Part shown: positions 9,392-16,545 of the stretch, one piece after another | Position numbering within the stretch: the stretch's first letter is position 1 | Layout: each line of letters starts with the position of its first letter | Assembly (NCBI GenBank): GCA_963720765.1 | Contig: CAVRGS010000001.1 | Coordinates: 267,218-331,217 of the forward strand | Reading direction: 5' to 3' | Source of the DNA: DASUAS01 sp963720765 | Lineage (GTDB): Bacteria > Actinomycetota > Acidimicrobiia > IMCC26256 > DASPTH01 | Length of the DNA stretch: 64,000 nt | Position numbers and translations under genes: made by a program | Notes under the pieces: model-generated | Told to the model about the DNA's origin: nothing | The model's input: only the letters and a program-made list of their open reading frames with translations | Database searches by the model: none

Positions 9392-10017
9392 GAGAGGCTC
9401 CCTGCTGTCGGGGCGGATCGACCTTCACGCAACGCGACGCGCGCGAGCGGCACGTAGGTGAACGCGGCGTAGTAGCTGAGCACGAGGCCGCACACGGCCA
9501 TGAACCACGCGGCGAACAGGACGAGATCGCTCGCGGTGCCGTGGATGGCGTCGGCCCAGAGGAACAGGGGGAAGGCGAACATGAGGGCCAGGGTGCCCGC
9601 CTTGCCCACCCACTGCACATCGATGCGCCGCGCTCCCGCGGCTGCCAGCGCGAGCACCGCGATGCTGATGATCACTTCGCGCGCGAGCACCAGGATGCCC
9701 ACGACGAGGGGCACGCTCCCCTGCACGATCAGGGCGACACCCGCCACCAGGATGAGGATGCGATCGGCGACGGGGTCGAACACCTTGCCGAAGTCACTGC
9801 CCTGGTCGAAGCGACGCGCGACCCAGCCGTCGACCCAGTCGGTCGCACCCAGCACCGCCAGGAGCGCGGCGGCAGCCAGGAGCTCGTCGTCGGCCAGCAA
9901 CCAGACGAACAGAGGCACGCACGCGAGGCGCATCAAGGTGATCACGTTGGGGACGGTGACGATCCGAGCGTCCTTCGCCGACTGCGCCATCGAGGGTGCG
10001 TCGGCGTCGGAGACCAT
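9388..10017 (-). CDS. pgsA: CDP-alcohol phosphatidyltransferase (PgsA-like)
   Basis: 209-residue integral membrane enzyme, probably CDP-diacylglycerol–glycerol-3-phosphate 3-phosphatidyltransferase, in phospholipid synthesis. It carries the CDP-alcohol phosphotransferase motif D-x2-D-G-x2-A-R-x8-G-x3-D-x3-D as DWVDGWVARRF followed by DFGKVFDPVAD (residues about 60-85). Several hydrophobic helices follow. Substrate is by similarity; a phosphatidylinositol-phosphate synthase is less likely. The ATG overlaps the stop of the last mini-ORF from the SDR gene (TGATG) and no Shine-Dalgarno sequence is present. Confidence 0.85.
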   Translation of the reverse strand: MVSDADAPSMAQSAKDARIVTVPNVITLMRLACVPLFVWLLADDELLAAAALLAVLGATDWVDGWVARRFDQGSDFGKVFDPVADRILILVAGVALIVQGSVPLVVGILVLAREVIISIAVLALAAAGARRIDVQWVGKAGTLALMFAFPLFLWADAIHGTASDLVLFAAWFMAVCGLVLSYYAAFTYVPLARVALREGRSAPTAGSLS

Positions 10018-10140
10018 CAGGGAATTCTACGCCGTGGTCCTGACCGCGCCACGATGACCCGTTCGCTCCCGCTCACAACGCCACCACGAGCCGTTCGCTC
10101 CCGCTCACAACGCCACCACGAGCCGTTCGCTCCCGCTCAC
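10017..10140 (-). other. Chain of three overlapping mini-ORFs between SDR and pgsA
   Basis: Starting at the SDR stop, GTG codons overlap each preceding TGA as GTGA: frames 10105-10140 and 10073-10108 each encode MSGSERLVVAL, and 10017-10076 encodes 19 residues starting MSGSERVIVAR. The stop of the third overlaps the pgsA ATG as TGATG. The repeat unit of 32 nt equals a 36-nt frame minus a 4-nt overlap, so duplication kept the coupling phase. Confidence 0.5.
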
Positions 10141-10141
10141 A
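10059..10141 (-). repeat. Tandem repeat, 32-bp unit, 2.6 copies
   Basis: Units begin at 10059, 10091 and 10123 (third partial). The copy at 10123-10141 contains the stop codon of the SDR gene, so the array duplicates the gene end together with the GTGA overlap signal. The two complete copies are identical over the unit. Confidence 0.9.
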
Positions 10142-10883
10142 GCATCCCGGTGTACGCCCCGCCGTCGACCGGGATGGCCGCGCCGGTGAGGAACGAGGCG
10201 GAGTCGGAGCACAGGAACGCCGCGATCCGCCCGAAGTCGTCCGGTTGCCCGAGGACGCCCGCGGGGATGCCTGCGTCACGGGGATCGAGCTCGCCACCGT
10301 AGAGCTGGCGGATGCGGTCGGTGTCGTGGAGACCAGGCTGCAGCGAGTTGACGGTGACCCCGTCGCCCGCCACCTCGCGGGCGAGCGTCTTGAGGAACGC
10401 GGTGAGACCTGACCGGCCGACGTTCGACAGGATGAGTCCCGCGATCGGCTGGCGCACGCCCACCGACGTGATCGCGATCACCCTCCCCCACTGCCGCTCG
10501 CGCATCGCCGGCACCGCCGCGCTGCACATCGCGATGTGCGCCAGGCAGGTGAGCTCGATGGCACGGCGGTACGCGTCGAGCGGCGTGCTGGTGAAGTTGC
10601 CGGGCTCCGGACCACCCCCGTTGCACACCAGGATGTCGACACCACCGAGCGCGTCGATCGCGCGCTGCACGAAGCCGGCCGCGCCCGTTTCGCTGGAGAC
10701 GTCGGCGACGATCGGGACCGCCTGCGTTCCGATCTCCGCCGCGGCGGCATCGATGTTCGCCCGGGAACGGCTGCAGATGGCGACGGTCACGCCCTGTTCG
10801 GCGAGGGCCTTGGCCGTGGCGAGGCCCAGCCCACTCGACGCGGCGGCGACCGCGGCCCGGCGCCCCTCGATCCCGTAGTTCAC
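10137..10883 (-). CDS. Short-chain dehydrogenase/reductase family protein, atypical active site
   Basis: 248-residue Rossmann-fold protein. The cofactor loop appears as AVAAASSGLGLATA (residues about 10-23) and the NNAG-like segment as VCNGGGPEP. After the ITSVG serine region, the usual YxxxK is missing: the segment reads LILSNVGRSGLTAFLKTLA, as in a divergent SDR subgroup with Ser-Asn and Arg in place of Tyr and Lys. Oxidoreductase activity is therefore uncertain. The C-terminus GAAIPVDGGAYTGML is typical of the fold. GTG start has GAGGTG about 7 nt upstream and also closes a bridging mini-ORF from the XdhC gene. Confidence 0.85.
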   Translation of the reverse strand: MNYGIEGRRAAVAAASSGLGLATAKALAEQGVTVAICSRSRANIDAAAAEIGTQAVPIVADVSSETGAAGFVQRAIDALGGVDILVCNGGGPEPGNFTSTPLDAYRRAIELTCLAHIAMCSAAVPAMRERQWGRVIAITSVGVRQPIAGLILSNVGRSGLTAFLKTLAREVAGDGVTVNSLQPGLHDTDRIRQLYGGELDPRDAGIPAGVLGQPDDFGRIAAFLCSDSASFLTGAAIPVDGGAYTGML

Positions 10884-10897
10884 AGGTGACACCTCAT
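10880..10897 (-). other. Bridging mini-ORF xdhC-C to SDR (5 aa)
   Basis: ATG AGG TGT CAC CTG TGA encodes MRCHL. ATGA overlaps the XdhC stop, and GTGA overlaps the SDR start. The same bases contain the SDR Shine-Dalgarno sequence, so coupling and SD may act together. Confidence 0.45.
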
Positions 10898-11733
10898 CGG
10901 TTGACGGGGCCTGCTTGGTGGACGGGGCCTGCTTGGTGGACGGGGCCTGCTTGGTGGATGGGTCCTTCGCCGTCGCGCAGGGCGGTGCCGACCCGCCCGG
11001 TGCGGGCGCCGATGATCTCGGCGCAGATGGACACGGCCGTCTCCTCGGGGGTCCGGGCGCCGATGTCGAGTCCGATCGGCGCGTGGATCCGGGCCAGCTC
11101 GTCGTCGGTGACACCGGCATCGCGCAGGCGCTCGGTGCGCTTGCCGTGCGTCTTGCGCGAGCCCATGGCACCGAGGTACCCGACGCGGGTGGCGAGCGAT
11201 CCGACGATCGCGGGCACGTCGAACTTGCTGTCGTGGGTGAGCACGCAGACCGCGTCGCGCGGCCCCAGGTCGTCCCGCACCTTCTCGAGGTAGCGATTGG
11301 GCCATTCGTTGACGACCTCGTCGGCCATCGGGAAGCGCGCGCGGGTGGCGAACACCGCGCGGGCGTCGCACACGACGACGCGATAGCCCAACACCTTGGC
11401 GATGCTCGCAAGCGCCCGCGTGAAGTCGACGGCACCGAAGATGATCATCTTCGGCGGTGGCGCGAACGACTCGATGAACACCGCGACGACGTCTTCCCGC
11501 GCCTCGCCATGTGCCCCGTAGTGACGCGTGGACGTGAGTCCCGACTCGAGCTCCCCGAGCGCATCACGCGCCACCACGCGGTCGAGATCGGCATCGCCCA
11601 GCGTGCCGAGTGGCTCACCGCCCGGCCGCACGAGGAGCTTGGCCCCGATGCCCGGACCCGCGGTGACCGTGGCCAGCGCAACGGGTTCCTCGCCGCGCAG
11701 CGCGTCGCGCAGGCTCTCGTAGACGGACGTCAT
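10894..11733 (-). CDS. XdhC/CoxI-family maturation protein, Rossmann-domain part
   Basis: 279 residues. The family delivers or modifies molybdenum cofactor for xanthine/CO dehydrogenases. A short N-terminal XdhC-like part (EPVALATVTAGPGIGAKLLV) precedes the XdhC Rossmann domain: MIIFGAVDFTRALASIAKVL, then YLGAMGSRKTHGKRTERLRD, IHAPIGLDIGARTPEETA and VSICAEII. The usual GAGH glycine motif reads GAVDF. The C-terminus ends in three HQAGPV repeats made by an 18-bp tandem repeat. Upstream lies the separate N-terminal-domain gene, and next upstream CoxE- and CoxD-like genes, suggesting one maturation operon. ATG closes the 25-codon bridging frame; no Shine-Dalgarno sequence is seen. Confidence 0.82.
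   Translation of the reverse strand: MTSVYESLRDALRGEEPVALATVTAGPGIGAKLLVRPGGEPLGTLGDADLDRVVARDALGELESGLTSTRHYGAHGEAREDVVAVFIESFAPPPKMIIFGAVDFTRALASIAKVLGYRVVVCDARAVFATRARFPMADEVVNEWPNRYLEKVRDDLGPRDAVCVLTHDSKFDVPAIVGSLATRVGYLGAMGSRKTHGKRTERLRDAGVTDDELARIHAPIGLDIGARTPEETAVSICAEIIGARTGRVGTALRDGEGPIHQAGPVHQAGPVHQAGPVNR
10903..10956 (-). repeat. 18-bp tandem repeat, 3 perfect copies, in frame
   Basis: Copies at 10903-10920, 10921-10938 and 10939-10956 encode the C-terminal hexapeptide HQAGPV three times in the XdhC protein, stopping 9 nt before its stop codon. Confidence 0.92.
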
Positions 11734-11807
11734 GACGCATCTGGCGTGGTTCGTGTGCAGCTACGGCACACCGGCCACGCCAGAACAGGAGCGGTCGGCA
11801 CGTTCAC
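11730..11807 (-). other. 25-codon bridging ORF between XdhC-N and XdhC-C genes
   Basis: The GTG overlaps the upstream stop (GTGA), and the frame runs 25 codons with no stop until a TGA that overlaps the downstream ATG (ATGA). The peptide contains PVCRSC, a CxxC pair. This is the longest bridging frame in the window and could be a real micropeptide or a remnant of a once fused XdhC gene. Confidence 0.45.
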
Positions 11808-12148
11808 CAGTCGAGGGGTTCGACGAAGAGGTGGATGGTGCCGCCGCAGGTGAGGCCGACCGCGAACGCCTCGTCGTCGGAGTACCCGAAGGTGATGATG
11901 CCCCGCTCCCGTTCCCCGGCCAGCACCTCGAGCGCGGCGGTGACGACCGCCCCCTCGACGCACCCGCCGGACACGGAACCTGCGACCTCGCCGTCGTCGC
12001 TCACGGCCATGGTGGCACCGGGATCGCGCGGCGCGGAGCCCTCGAGCGCGACGACGCGCGCCACCGCGACCCGATGGCCGCCGGCGCGCCAGCGTTCGAT
12101 GTCGTTGAGGACCTCTTTCATGTGCCAGCTTTCAGTGCCAGCTTTCAT
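11804..12148 (-). CDS. XdhC/CoxF-type N-terminal-domain protein
   Basis: 114 residues matching the small XdhC_CoxI domain: GGHRVAVARVVALEGSAPRD, MAVSDDGEVAGSVSGGCVEG (with the conserved Cys) and a GLTCGGTIHLFVEPL ending. In CoxF-like proteins this part is thought to help mature molybdenum hydroxylases. Start set at the ATG that overlaps the preceding mini-ORF stop; an in-frame ATG nine codons later (MKEVLND) is also possible. Split from the Rossmann part by 70 nt. Confidence 0.8.
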   Translation of the reverse strand: MKAGTESWHMKEVLNDIERWRAGGHRVAVARVVALEGSAPRDPGATMAVSDDGEVAGSVSGGCVEGAVVTAALEVLAGERERGIITFGYSDDEAFAVGLTCGGTIHLFVEPLDW

Positions 12149-12162
12149 GTGGCGGCTTTCAT
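12145..12162 (-). other. Bridging mini-ORF coxE to xdhC-N (5 aa) with start-site repeat
   Basis: ATG AAA GCC GCC ACA TGA encodes MKAAT. The ATG overlaps the CoxE stop, and the TGA overlaps the XdhC ATG. The surrounding 12118-12162 carries three to four imperfect copies of ATGAAAGCYGSCAC, 13-14 nt apart, so the start region was duplicated in phase (18-nt frame minus 4). Confidence 0.45.
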
Positions 12163-13308
12163 CGGGCGCGCTCCAACTTCTCTCCGGACACGATGCGGGC
12201 CAGCTGCTCCAGCGACGCGAGGTTGTGACCCTCGACGAACTCGTCAACGTGTGGCAGGGCGGCCGCCATTCCCCGCGCCAACGGCGCGAAGTTGGGCGAC
12301 GACTTCAAGGGGTTCACCCACACCACCTGGTGCGCCACCCGGTGCAGGCGCTCCATCTGCTCTCCGAGCACCTCGGGATCGCCGCGATCCCACCCGTCGG
12401 AGAGGATGACGACGACCGCGCCGCGCGCCATGCCCCGCACGCCCCACTCGTCGTTGAACTGGCGCAGTCCCTCGCCGAGGCGCGTCCCGCCCGACCAGTC
12501 GGTGACCCGCTTCGCCGCAGCTGCGATGGCGGCGTCGGGGTCGCGACTCGAGAGCTCCCGCGTGATCCGGGTGAGGCGCGTGCCGATGGCGAAGGCCTCG
12601 ACCCTTCCCCGCCCCACGACCGCGGCGTGGAGGAAGCGCACGATGCCGCGCGCGTAGGCCTCCATCGATCCGCTGACGTCGCACAGCAGCACGAGTCGGC
12701 GCGGACGCAGCGCGGGTTCGACGAACGCGCGCGAGATGGGCTCGCCCCCGGCGCGCAGCGCGCGCCTGACGGTGCGGCGCAGGTCGGGACGGCCCCGTTC
12801 GCGAGAGCTGGCGCGCATCCGACGGGATCGGCGCATCGACCCGGCCATGCGCAGGTCGTCCATCAATCGGCGCGACTCCGCGAACTCGTCGGGGCTGTAG
12901 TGGGCGAAGTCGCGCTCGACGCAGCACCTCGGCGCGGCTGTAGCGCACCGCGAGCGTGGGAGCGTCGCGCGGTTCGCCGTCGTCGTCCTCGGGAGCGTCG
13001 TCGTCGCGATCGGTGTCGAAGGCGAGGATGATCTCCTGCTCCTCCACCGTGGCGGTGCGCAACTGGTACACGCGCTCCCACCACGCCGCGAAGCTCCGGT
13101 CGTAGAGCTCGATGTCCTCGGGGCGGCTCACGAGCGTCGCCCGGCCGGCCCAGTACACCGAGTCGCGCGTCGACACGCCGACCGCGCCGAGCGCCTCCGC
13201 GAACAGGATCGTCGTCCCCACCGGGACGTCGAGGCCCGCGCCCCGAAGCACGCGGGCGAAGCCGACCGCCAAGCGGTCGACGTCGACACCGGGGTCAGTG
13301 TCAGGCAC
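12159..13308 (-). CDS. CoxE-like VWA-domain protein, frameshifted
   Basis: Conceptual protein of about 382 residues; partner of MoxR-type ATPases in assembly of molybdenum hydroxylases such as CO dehydrogenase. The second half contains the von Willebrand A domain with MIDAS motif LLCDVSGSMEAYARG and later VILSDGWDRGDPE. The first half is the CoxE N-terminal region (LAVGFARVLRGAGLDVPVG). The frame breaks near 12918-12919, where one surplus base separates RYSRAEVLR from ERDFAHYSPDEFAE. GTG start overlaps the moxR stop by 8 nt. The stop overlaps a mini-ORF leading to xdhC. Confidence 0.82.
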
Positions 13309-14200
13309 TGCGCTCCGTCGCGGTCCTGACCAGCTGCTCGATCCCCGCGGCCCGAGTGCGCTCCTGGTCTTCGCGGTACTTGAGGATGGTGCCCAGTGTG
13401 ACCTCGACCGAGCGTTCGTCGATGGTGGTACGACCGAGCGCGGCGAGCGCGTTGGCCCAGTCGATCGTCTCCGCGACCCCCGGCGGCTTGTAGAGCTCCA
13501 GGTCGCGCATCGTCTCGACCGCGGCCGCGACCTCACGTGCCAACTGGTCGGGCACCTCGGGCGCGCGCACGCGGAGGATGGCGAGCTCCCGCTCGAAGTC
13601 GGGATGCGCGATCCAGTGGTACAGGCAGCGACGCTTGAGCGCGTCGTGCACGTCGCGGGTCCGGTTGGAGGTGACCACGACCAGGGGCGGTACCTCGGCG
13701 TGGAACGTGCCGAGCTCCGGCACCGTGACCGTGTAGTCGGAGAGGATCTCGAGCAGAAACGCCTCGAACTCGTCGTCAGCCCGGTCGACCTCGTCGACGA
13801 GCAACACCGGCGGTGCCACCGCGCCCAGCGCGTCGGCTTCGTAGGCGATGGCACGCATGAGGGGGCGCTTCACCAGGAACCGCTCCGAGTAGAGCTCGTC
13901 CTCGACCACTGCGCTGCCGCCGGCCTCGGCGGCGCGGAGGTGCAGGAGCTGGCGGGAGTAGTCCCACTCGTAGACGGCCTGTGAGGCATCGATGCCCTCG
14001 TAGCACTGGAGCCGCACCAGTTCGCCGCCGGTCCAACGGGCCAGCACCTTGGCCACCTCGGTCTTGCCGACCCCGGCCTCGCCCTCGAGCAGCAGCGGTC
14101 GCTGCAACCGGATGGCGAGGAAGATGGCGGTGGCCAGGCCCTCGTCGGCCAGGTAGTCGTGCTGCGCCAGCGCGGCGCGTACGTCGTCGACGGTCTCCAT
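13301..14200 (-). CDS. MoxR/CoxD-type AAA+ ATPase
   Basis: 299-residue AAA+ ATPase. Walker A GEAGVGKTE (residues 40-48) and Walker B PVLLVDEVDRAD, sensor VVVTSNRTRDVHD, and arginine-finger region KRRCLYHWIAHPD. MoxR ATPases act as chaperones with VWA proteins; the CoxE-like gene follows immediately, so a CoxDE pair is likely. Its ATG has no Shine-Dalgarno sequence and is reached through four tandem mini-ORFs. The genes for the target molybdenum enzyme are not in this window. Confidence 0.9.
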   Translation of the reverse strand: METVDDVRAALAQHDYLADEGLATAIFLAIRLQRPLLLEGEAGVGKTEVAKVLARWTGGELVRLQCYEGIDASQAVYEWDYSRQLLHLRAAEAGGSAVVEDELYSERFLVKRPLMRAIAYEADALGAVAPPVLLVDEVDRADDEFEAFLLEILSDYTVTVPELGTFHAEVPPLVVVTSNRTRDVHDALKRRCLYHWIAHPDFERELAILRVRAPEVPDQLAREVAAAVETMRDLELYKPPGVAETIDWANALAALGRTTIDERSVEVTLGTILKYREDQERTRAAGIEQLVRTATERSA

Positions 14201-14340
14201 CAGTTCTGGTCGATTCCGCTCCGCTGCATCTCCATCAGCCCTGGTCGATTCCGCTCCGCTGCATCTCCATCAGTTCTGGTCGATTCCGCTCCGCTGCATC
14301 TCCATCAGTTCTGGTCGATTCCGCTCCGCTGCATCTCCAT
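14200..14340 (-). repeat. Four perfect-phase 35-bp repeats, each an 11-codon mini-ORF, leading to moxR
   Basis: Exactly 4 x 35 bp occupies 14201-14340. On the minus strand each unit starts ATGGAGATGCAGCGG and encodes MEMQRSGIDQN (one copy ends QG). Each stop TGA shares its A with the next ATG (TGATG), and the last shares it with the moxR start. 35 equals 36 minus the 1-nt overlap. Upstream, a CTG overlapping the SDR stop opens an 11-codon frame ending at the first unit, so the whole gap is in coupling phase. Confidence 0.9.
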
Positions 14341-14371
14341 CAGCCCGAATCGTACCGGGCGTTCCCGCAGG

Positions 14372-15145
14372 TCAGAGGGCGAACGAGTAGCCGCCGTTCA
14401 CCGGGTACGTCTGGCCGGTGATCCACTCCGCCTGGGGGCTGGCGAGGAACGTGCACATGGCGGCGATGTCGCTCGGCAGACCGCGGCGCTTGATGACGTA
14501 CTTCTTCACCAGCCGCTCGGCGTGCGGATCGTTGGCGGGATCGATGCCCTGCGTGTTCATGGTGCCCAGCGCGACGCAGTTGACGGTGATGTTGTTGCGC
14601 CCGACCTCACGCGCGACGGAGCGGCAGAAGCCGGCCGCGCCGGCCTTCGCGGCCGAATACGCCGGCATGTGCGTCTCTCCGACGCGCGCGGTGTCCGAGA
14701 TGACGGTGACGATCCGACCCCAGTCGGCCTCGATCATCCCCGGCAGCGCAGCGCGGACCGCGTACATCACCCCGTAGAGGTTCACCTTGATGAACCCTTC
14801 CCAGTCGGCGGGATCGGTGTCGACCAGACGAGCGAGATCCTCCATGCCCATCGTCGTCGCACGCCCCGCGTTCCCGGCGTTGTTCACGAGGATGTCGACC
14901 GGCCCGGCGTCGTCGATCGCGGCCACGACCGCCGGGTAGTCGGTGACGTCGAACACCGAGGGGCGCGCCTGTCCCCCGTCGGCGACGATGCCGTCGACGA
15001 CGCGTTGGGCGCGCTCGAGCACGAGGTCGTTCACCAGCACCTCGGCGCCGGCTTGCGCGAGGGTGCGGGCGATCTCTTCCCCCACTCCCTGCCCGGCACC
15101 GGTGACCAGCGCGCGGTGGCCGGCGAGGTCGATCTCATACGTCAT
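14372..15145 (-). CDS. Short-chain dehydrogenase/reductase
   Basis: 257-residue classical SDR, NAD(P)-dependent. TGAGQGVGEEIA cofactor loop, ILVNNAGNAGRA, catalytic serine in VTVISDTARVG and catalytic YSAAK in MPAYSAAKAG. The C-terminus TGQTYPVNGGYSFAL is typical of the fold. The substrate is unknown; position after a family III CoA-transferase suggests acyl-CoA or hydroxyacyl-CoA metabolism. A good AGGAG lies 6-7 nt before the ATG, unlike most internal genes here. Confidence 0.92.
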   Translation of the reverse strand: MTYEIDLAGHRALVTGAGQGVGEEIARTLAQAGAEVLVNDLVLERAQRVVDGIVADGGQARPSVFDVTDYPAVVAAIDDAGPVDILVNNAGNAGRATTMGMEDLARLVDTDPADWEGFIKVNLYGVMYAVRAALPGMIEADWGRIVTVISDTARVGETHMPAYSAAKAGAAGFCRSVAREVGRNNITVNCVALGTMNTQGIDPANDPHAERLVKKYVIKRRGLPSDIAAMCTFLASPQAEWITGQTYPVNGGYSFAL

Positions 15146-15161
15146 GGGTGCTCCTGTGGGT

Positions 15162-16313
15162 TCAGACCGCGCCGCGGTCGTGGAAACCGGCGATCTCGTC
15201 GGCGGTGAAGCCGGCGTCGGCCAGCGCGGTGTCGGTGTGCTCGCTCAACGCCGGCGGCGGGGCGAGGTGGACCGGCCGTTCGGCGCCGGTCGCGTCGCGC
15301 AGACGCACCGGGGTGCGCAGCACGCGCGTGTGGGCGTCGTCATCGAGCTCGACCAGCGCGGTGCGTGCGGCGAGGTGCGGATCGTCGAGGAGCTCCTCGA
15401 TGTCGCGCACGGGGCCGACCGCCGCGCCCGCGTCGGCCAGCTGCGCCTCCCACTCGGCGGCCGGCCTGGTCGCGAAGACCGCGGCCAGCTCTTCGGCCAG
15501 AGCGGACTGTCCGCCCGGCGGGTTCATCAACGAATCGGCAAGATCGGGCCGGTCGATGGCGGCGCAGAACGCAGACCATGTGCGCGGCTCGGCGGCCGCG
15601 AGGGTGACCAGCTTGCCGTCGGCCGCGCGGTAGGCCCGACGCGAGGCGGCTTCACCCCACCCGGCCGGCTGGCCGGCGGCGACGCGCGCCACCGCTTCGC
15701 CCAACACCCAGGTGGCGCTGTCGACGATCGCGGTGTCGACGAACGCGCCCTTCCCCGTGCGGTCGCGTTCGGTGAGCGCAGCGAGGATGCCGATCACCGC
15801 GATCAACGAGCCGAAGGGCACCGCGAGCACGAAGTCGGGCGTCGGGGGGACGGTGTCTCCTGCCATCAGCGCCATGAGGCCGGAGTAGCCGAGGAAGGTG
15901 ATGTCGTGCGCCGGACGCTTGGCGTAGGGACTTCGCTCGCCGAAGCCCGAGATCGTGCACCACACGAGGCCGGGCTGGTCGTGAACGAGGGTGGCGAAGT
16001 CGACGCCCTGGGCAGTGAGTCCCGCCGGCAGGCCCGATTCGATCACCACGTCGACCTGCGCGATCAGGCGCCGGAGCACGGCGGGCGCGTCGTCGTGCTT
16101 CAGGTCGAGGGTCATCGCCCGCTTGCCGCGGTGGTACGCCTCCATGGCGCCGGGGATCATGCGGGTCGTGTCGCCGGTGCCGCGCGATTCGACGCGCAGG
16201 ACGTCGGCGCCGAGGTCGGCGAGAACACCGGTGCAGTACGCACCGGGTTGCGCGCGCGAGAGGTCGAGCACACGCAGGTGTGAGAGCGGTCCGTCGGTCA
16301 CGCCGCTGGTCAT
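15162..16313 (-). CDS. CaiB/BaiF family III CoA-transferase (or alpha-methylacyl-CoA racemase)
   Basis: 383-residue family III CoA-transferase. The N-terminal block LRVLDLSRAQPGAYCTGVLADLGADVLRVE is split by the usual fold; the catalytic aspartate lies in RPAHDITFLGYSG. GKGAFVDTAIVDS and the C-terminal PVRDIEELLDDPHLAAR are family marks. It moves CoA between acids or racemises branched acyl-CoA; the two activities cannot be separated by eye. The ATG is reached from the upstream small gene through a 3-codon mini-ORF, and no Shine-Dalgarno sequence is present. Confidence 0.9.
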   Translation of the reverse strand: MTSGVTDGPLSHLRVLDLSRAQPGAYCTGVLADLGADVLRVESRGTGDTTRMIPGAMEAYHRGKRAMTLDLKHDDAPAVLRRLIAQVDVVIESGLPAGLTAQGVDFATLVHDQPGLVWCTISGFGERSPYAKRPAHDITFLGYSGLMALMAGDTVPPTPDFVLAVPFGSLIAVIGILAALTERDRTGKGAFVDTAIVDSATWVLGEAVARVAAGQPAGWGEAASRRAYRAADGKLVTLAAAEPRTWSAFCAAIDRPDLADSLMNPPGGQSALAEELAAVFATRPAAEWEAQLADAGAAVGPVRDIEELLDDPHLAARTALVELDDDAHTRVLRTPVRLRDATGAERPVHLAPPPALSEHTDTALADAGFTADEIAGFHDRGAV

Positions 16314-16321
16314 CGGTGCAT
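16310..16321 (-). other. Bridging mini-ORF (3 aa) before the CoA-transferase
   Basis: ATG CAC CGA TGA: the ATG shares A with the upstream stop (TGATG), and the TGA overlaps the CoA-transferase ATG (ATGA). Confidence 0.4.
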
Positions 16322-16527
16322 CAACCGACCCGCACTTCGACGTCGCCGCCGACGGCCGCGGGGTACGCGTGCCAGCGATCGGCGTTGTCCTCGATCAGGC
16401 ACACCATCTCGTCGCGACCGAGGAACGGCGCGTCGACGCGCGCCACGGTGAATTCCTGACCCGCGTAGCGCACGACGTCGCCCGCATGCACGTCGTCGAC
16501 CTTCTTCGTCTGCCATTCGTCGGCCAT
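16321..16527 (-). CDS. Small conserved-looking protein of unknown function (68 aa)
   Basis: I do not recognise a family. The 68-residue protein starts MADEWQTKKVDDVHAGDVVR, is rich in acidic and aliphatic residues with predicted beta-strands (VVRYAGQEFTVARVD and DEMVCLIED), and looks like a small SH3-like barrel. It has neither signal nor membrane segment. A Shine-Dalgarno-like GAGAGGAA lies about 9 nt before the ATG. It sits between the serine hydrolase and the CoA-transferase, so it probably belongs to their operon. Confidence 0.7.
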   Translation of the reverse strand: MADEWQTKKVDDVHAGDVVRYAGQEFTVARVDAPFLGRDEMVCLIEDNADRWHAYPAAVGGDVEVRVG

Positions 16528-16545
16528 TCGTCGATTCCTCTCGAG

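Noticed and set aside
12159..13308. CoxE as a pseudogene
   Set aside because: A single 1-nt shift with intact motifs on both sides, like the shifts in essential genes here; sequencing indel more likely.
14201..14340. CRISPR-like array
   Set aside because: Units are contiguous with no spacers, no cas genes nearby; it is a tandem mini-ORF array.
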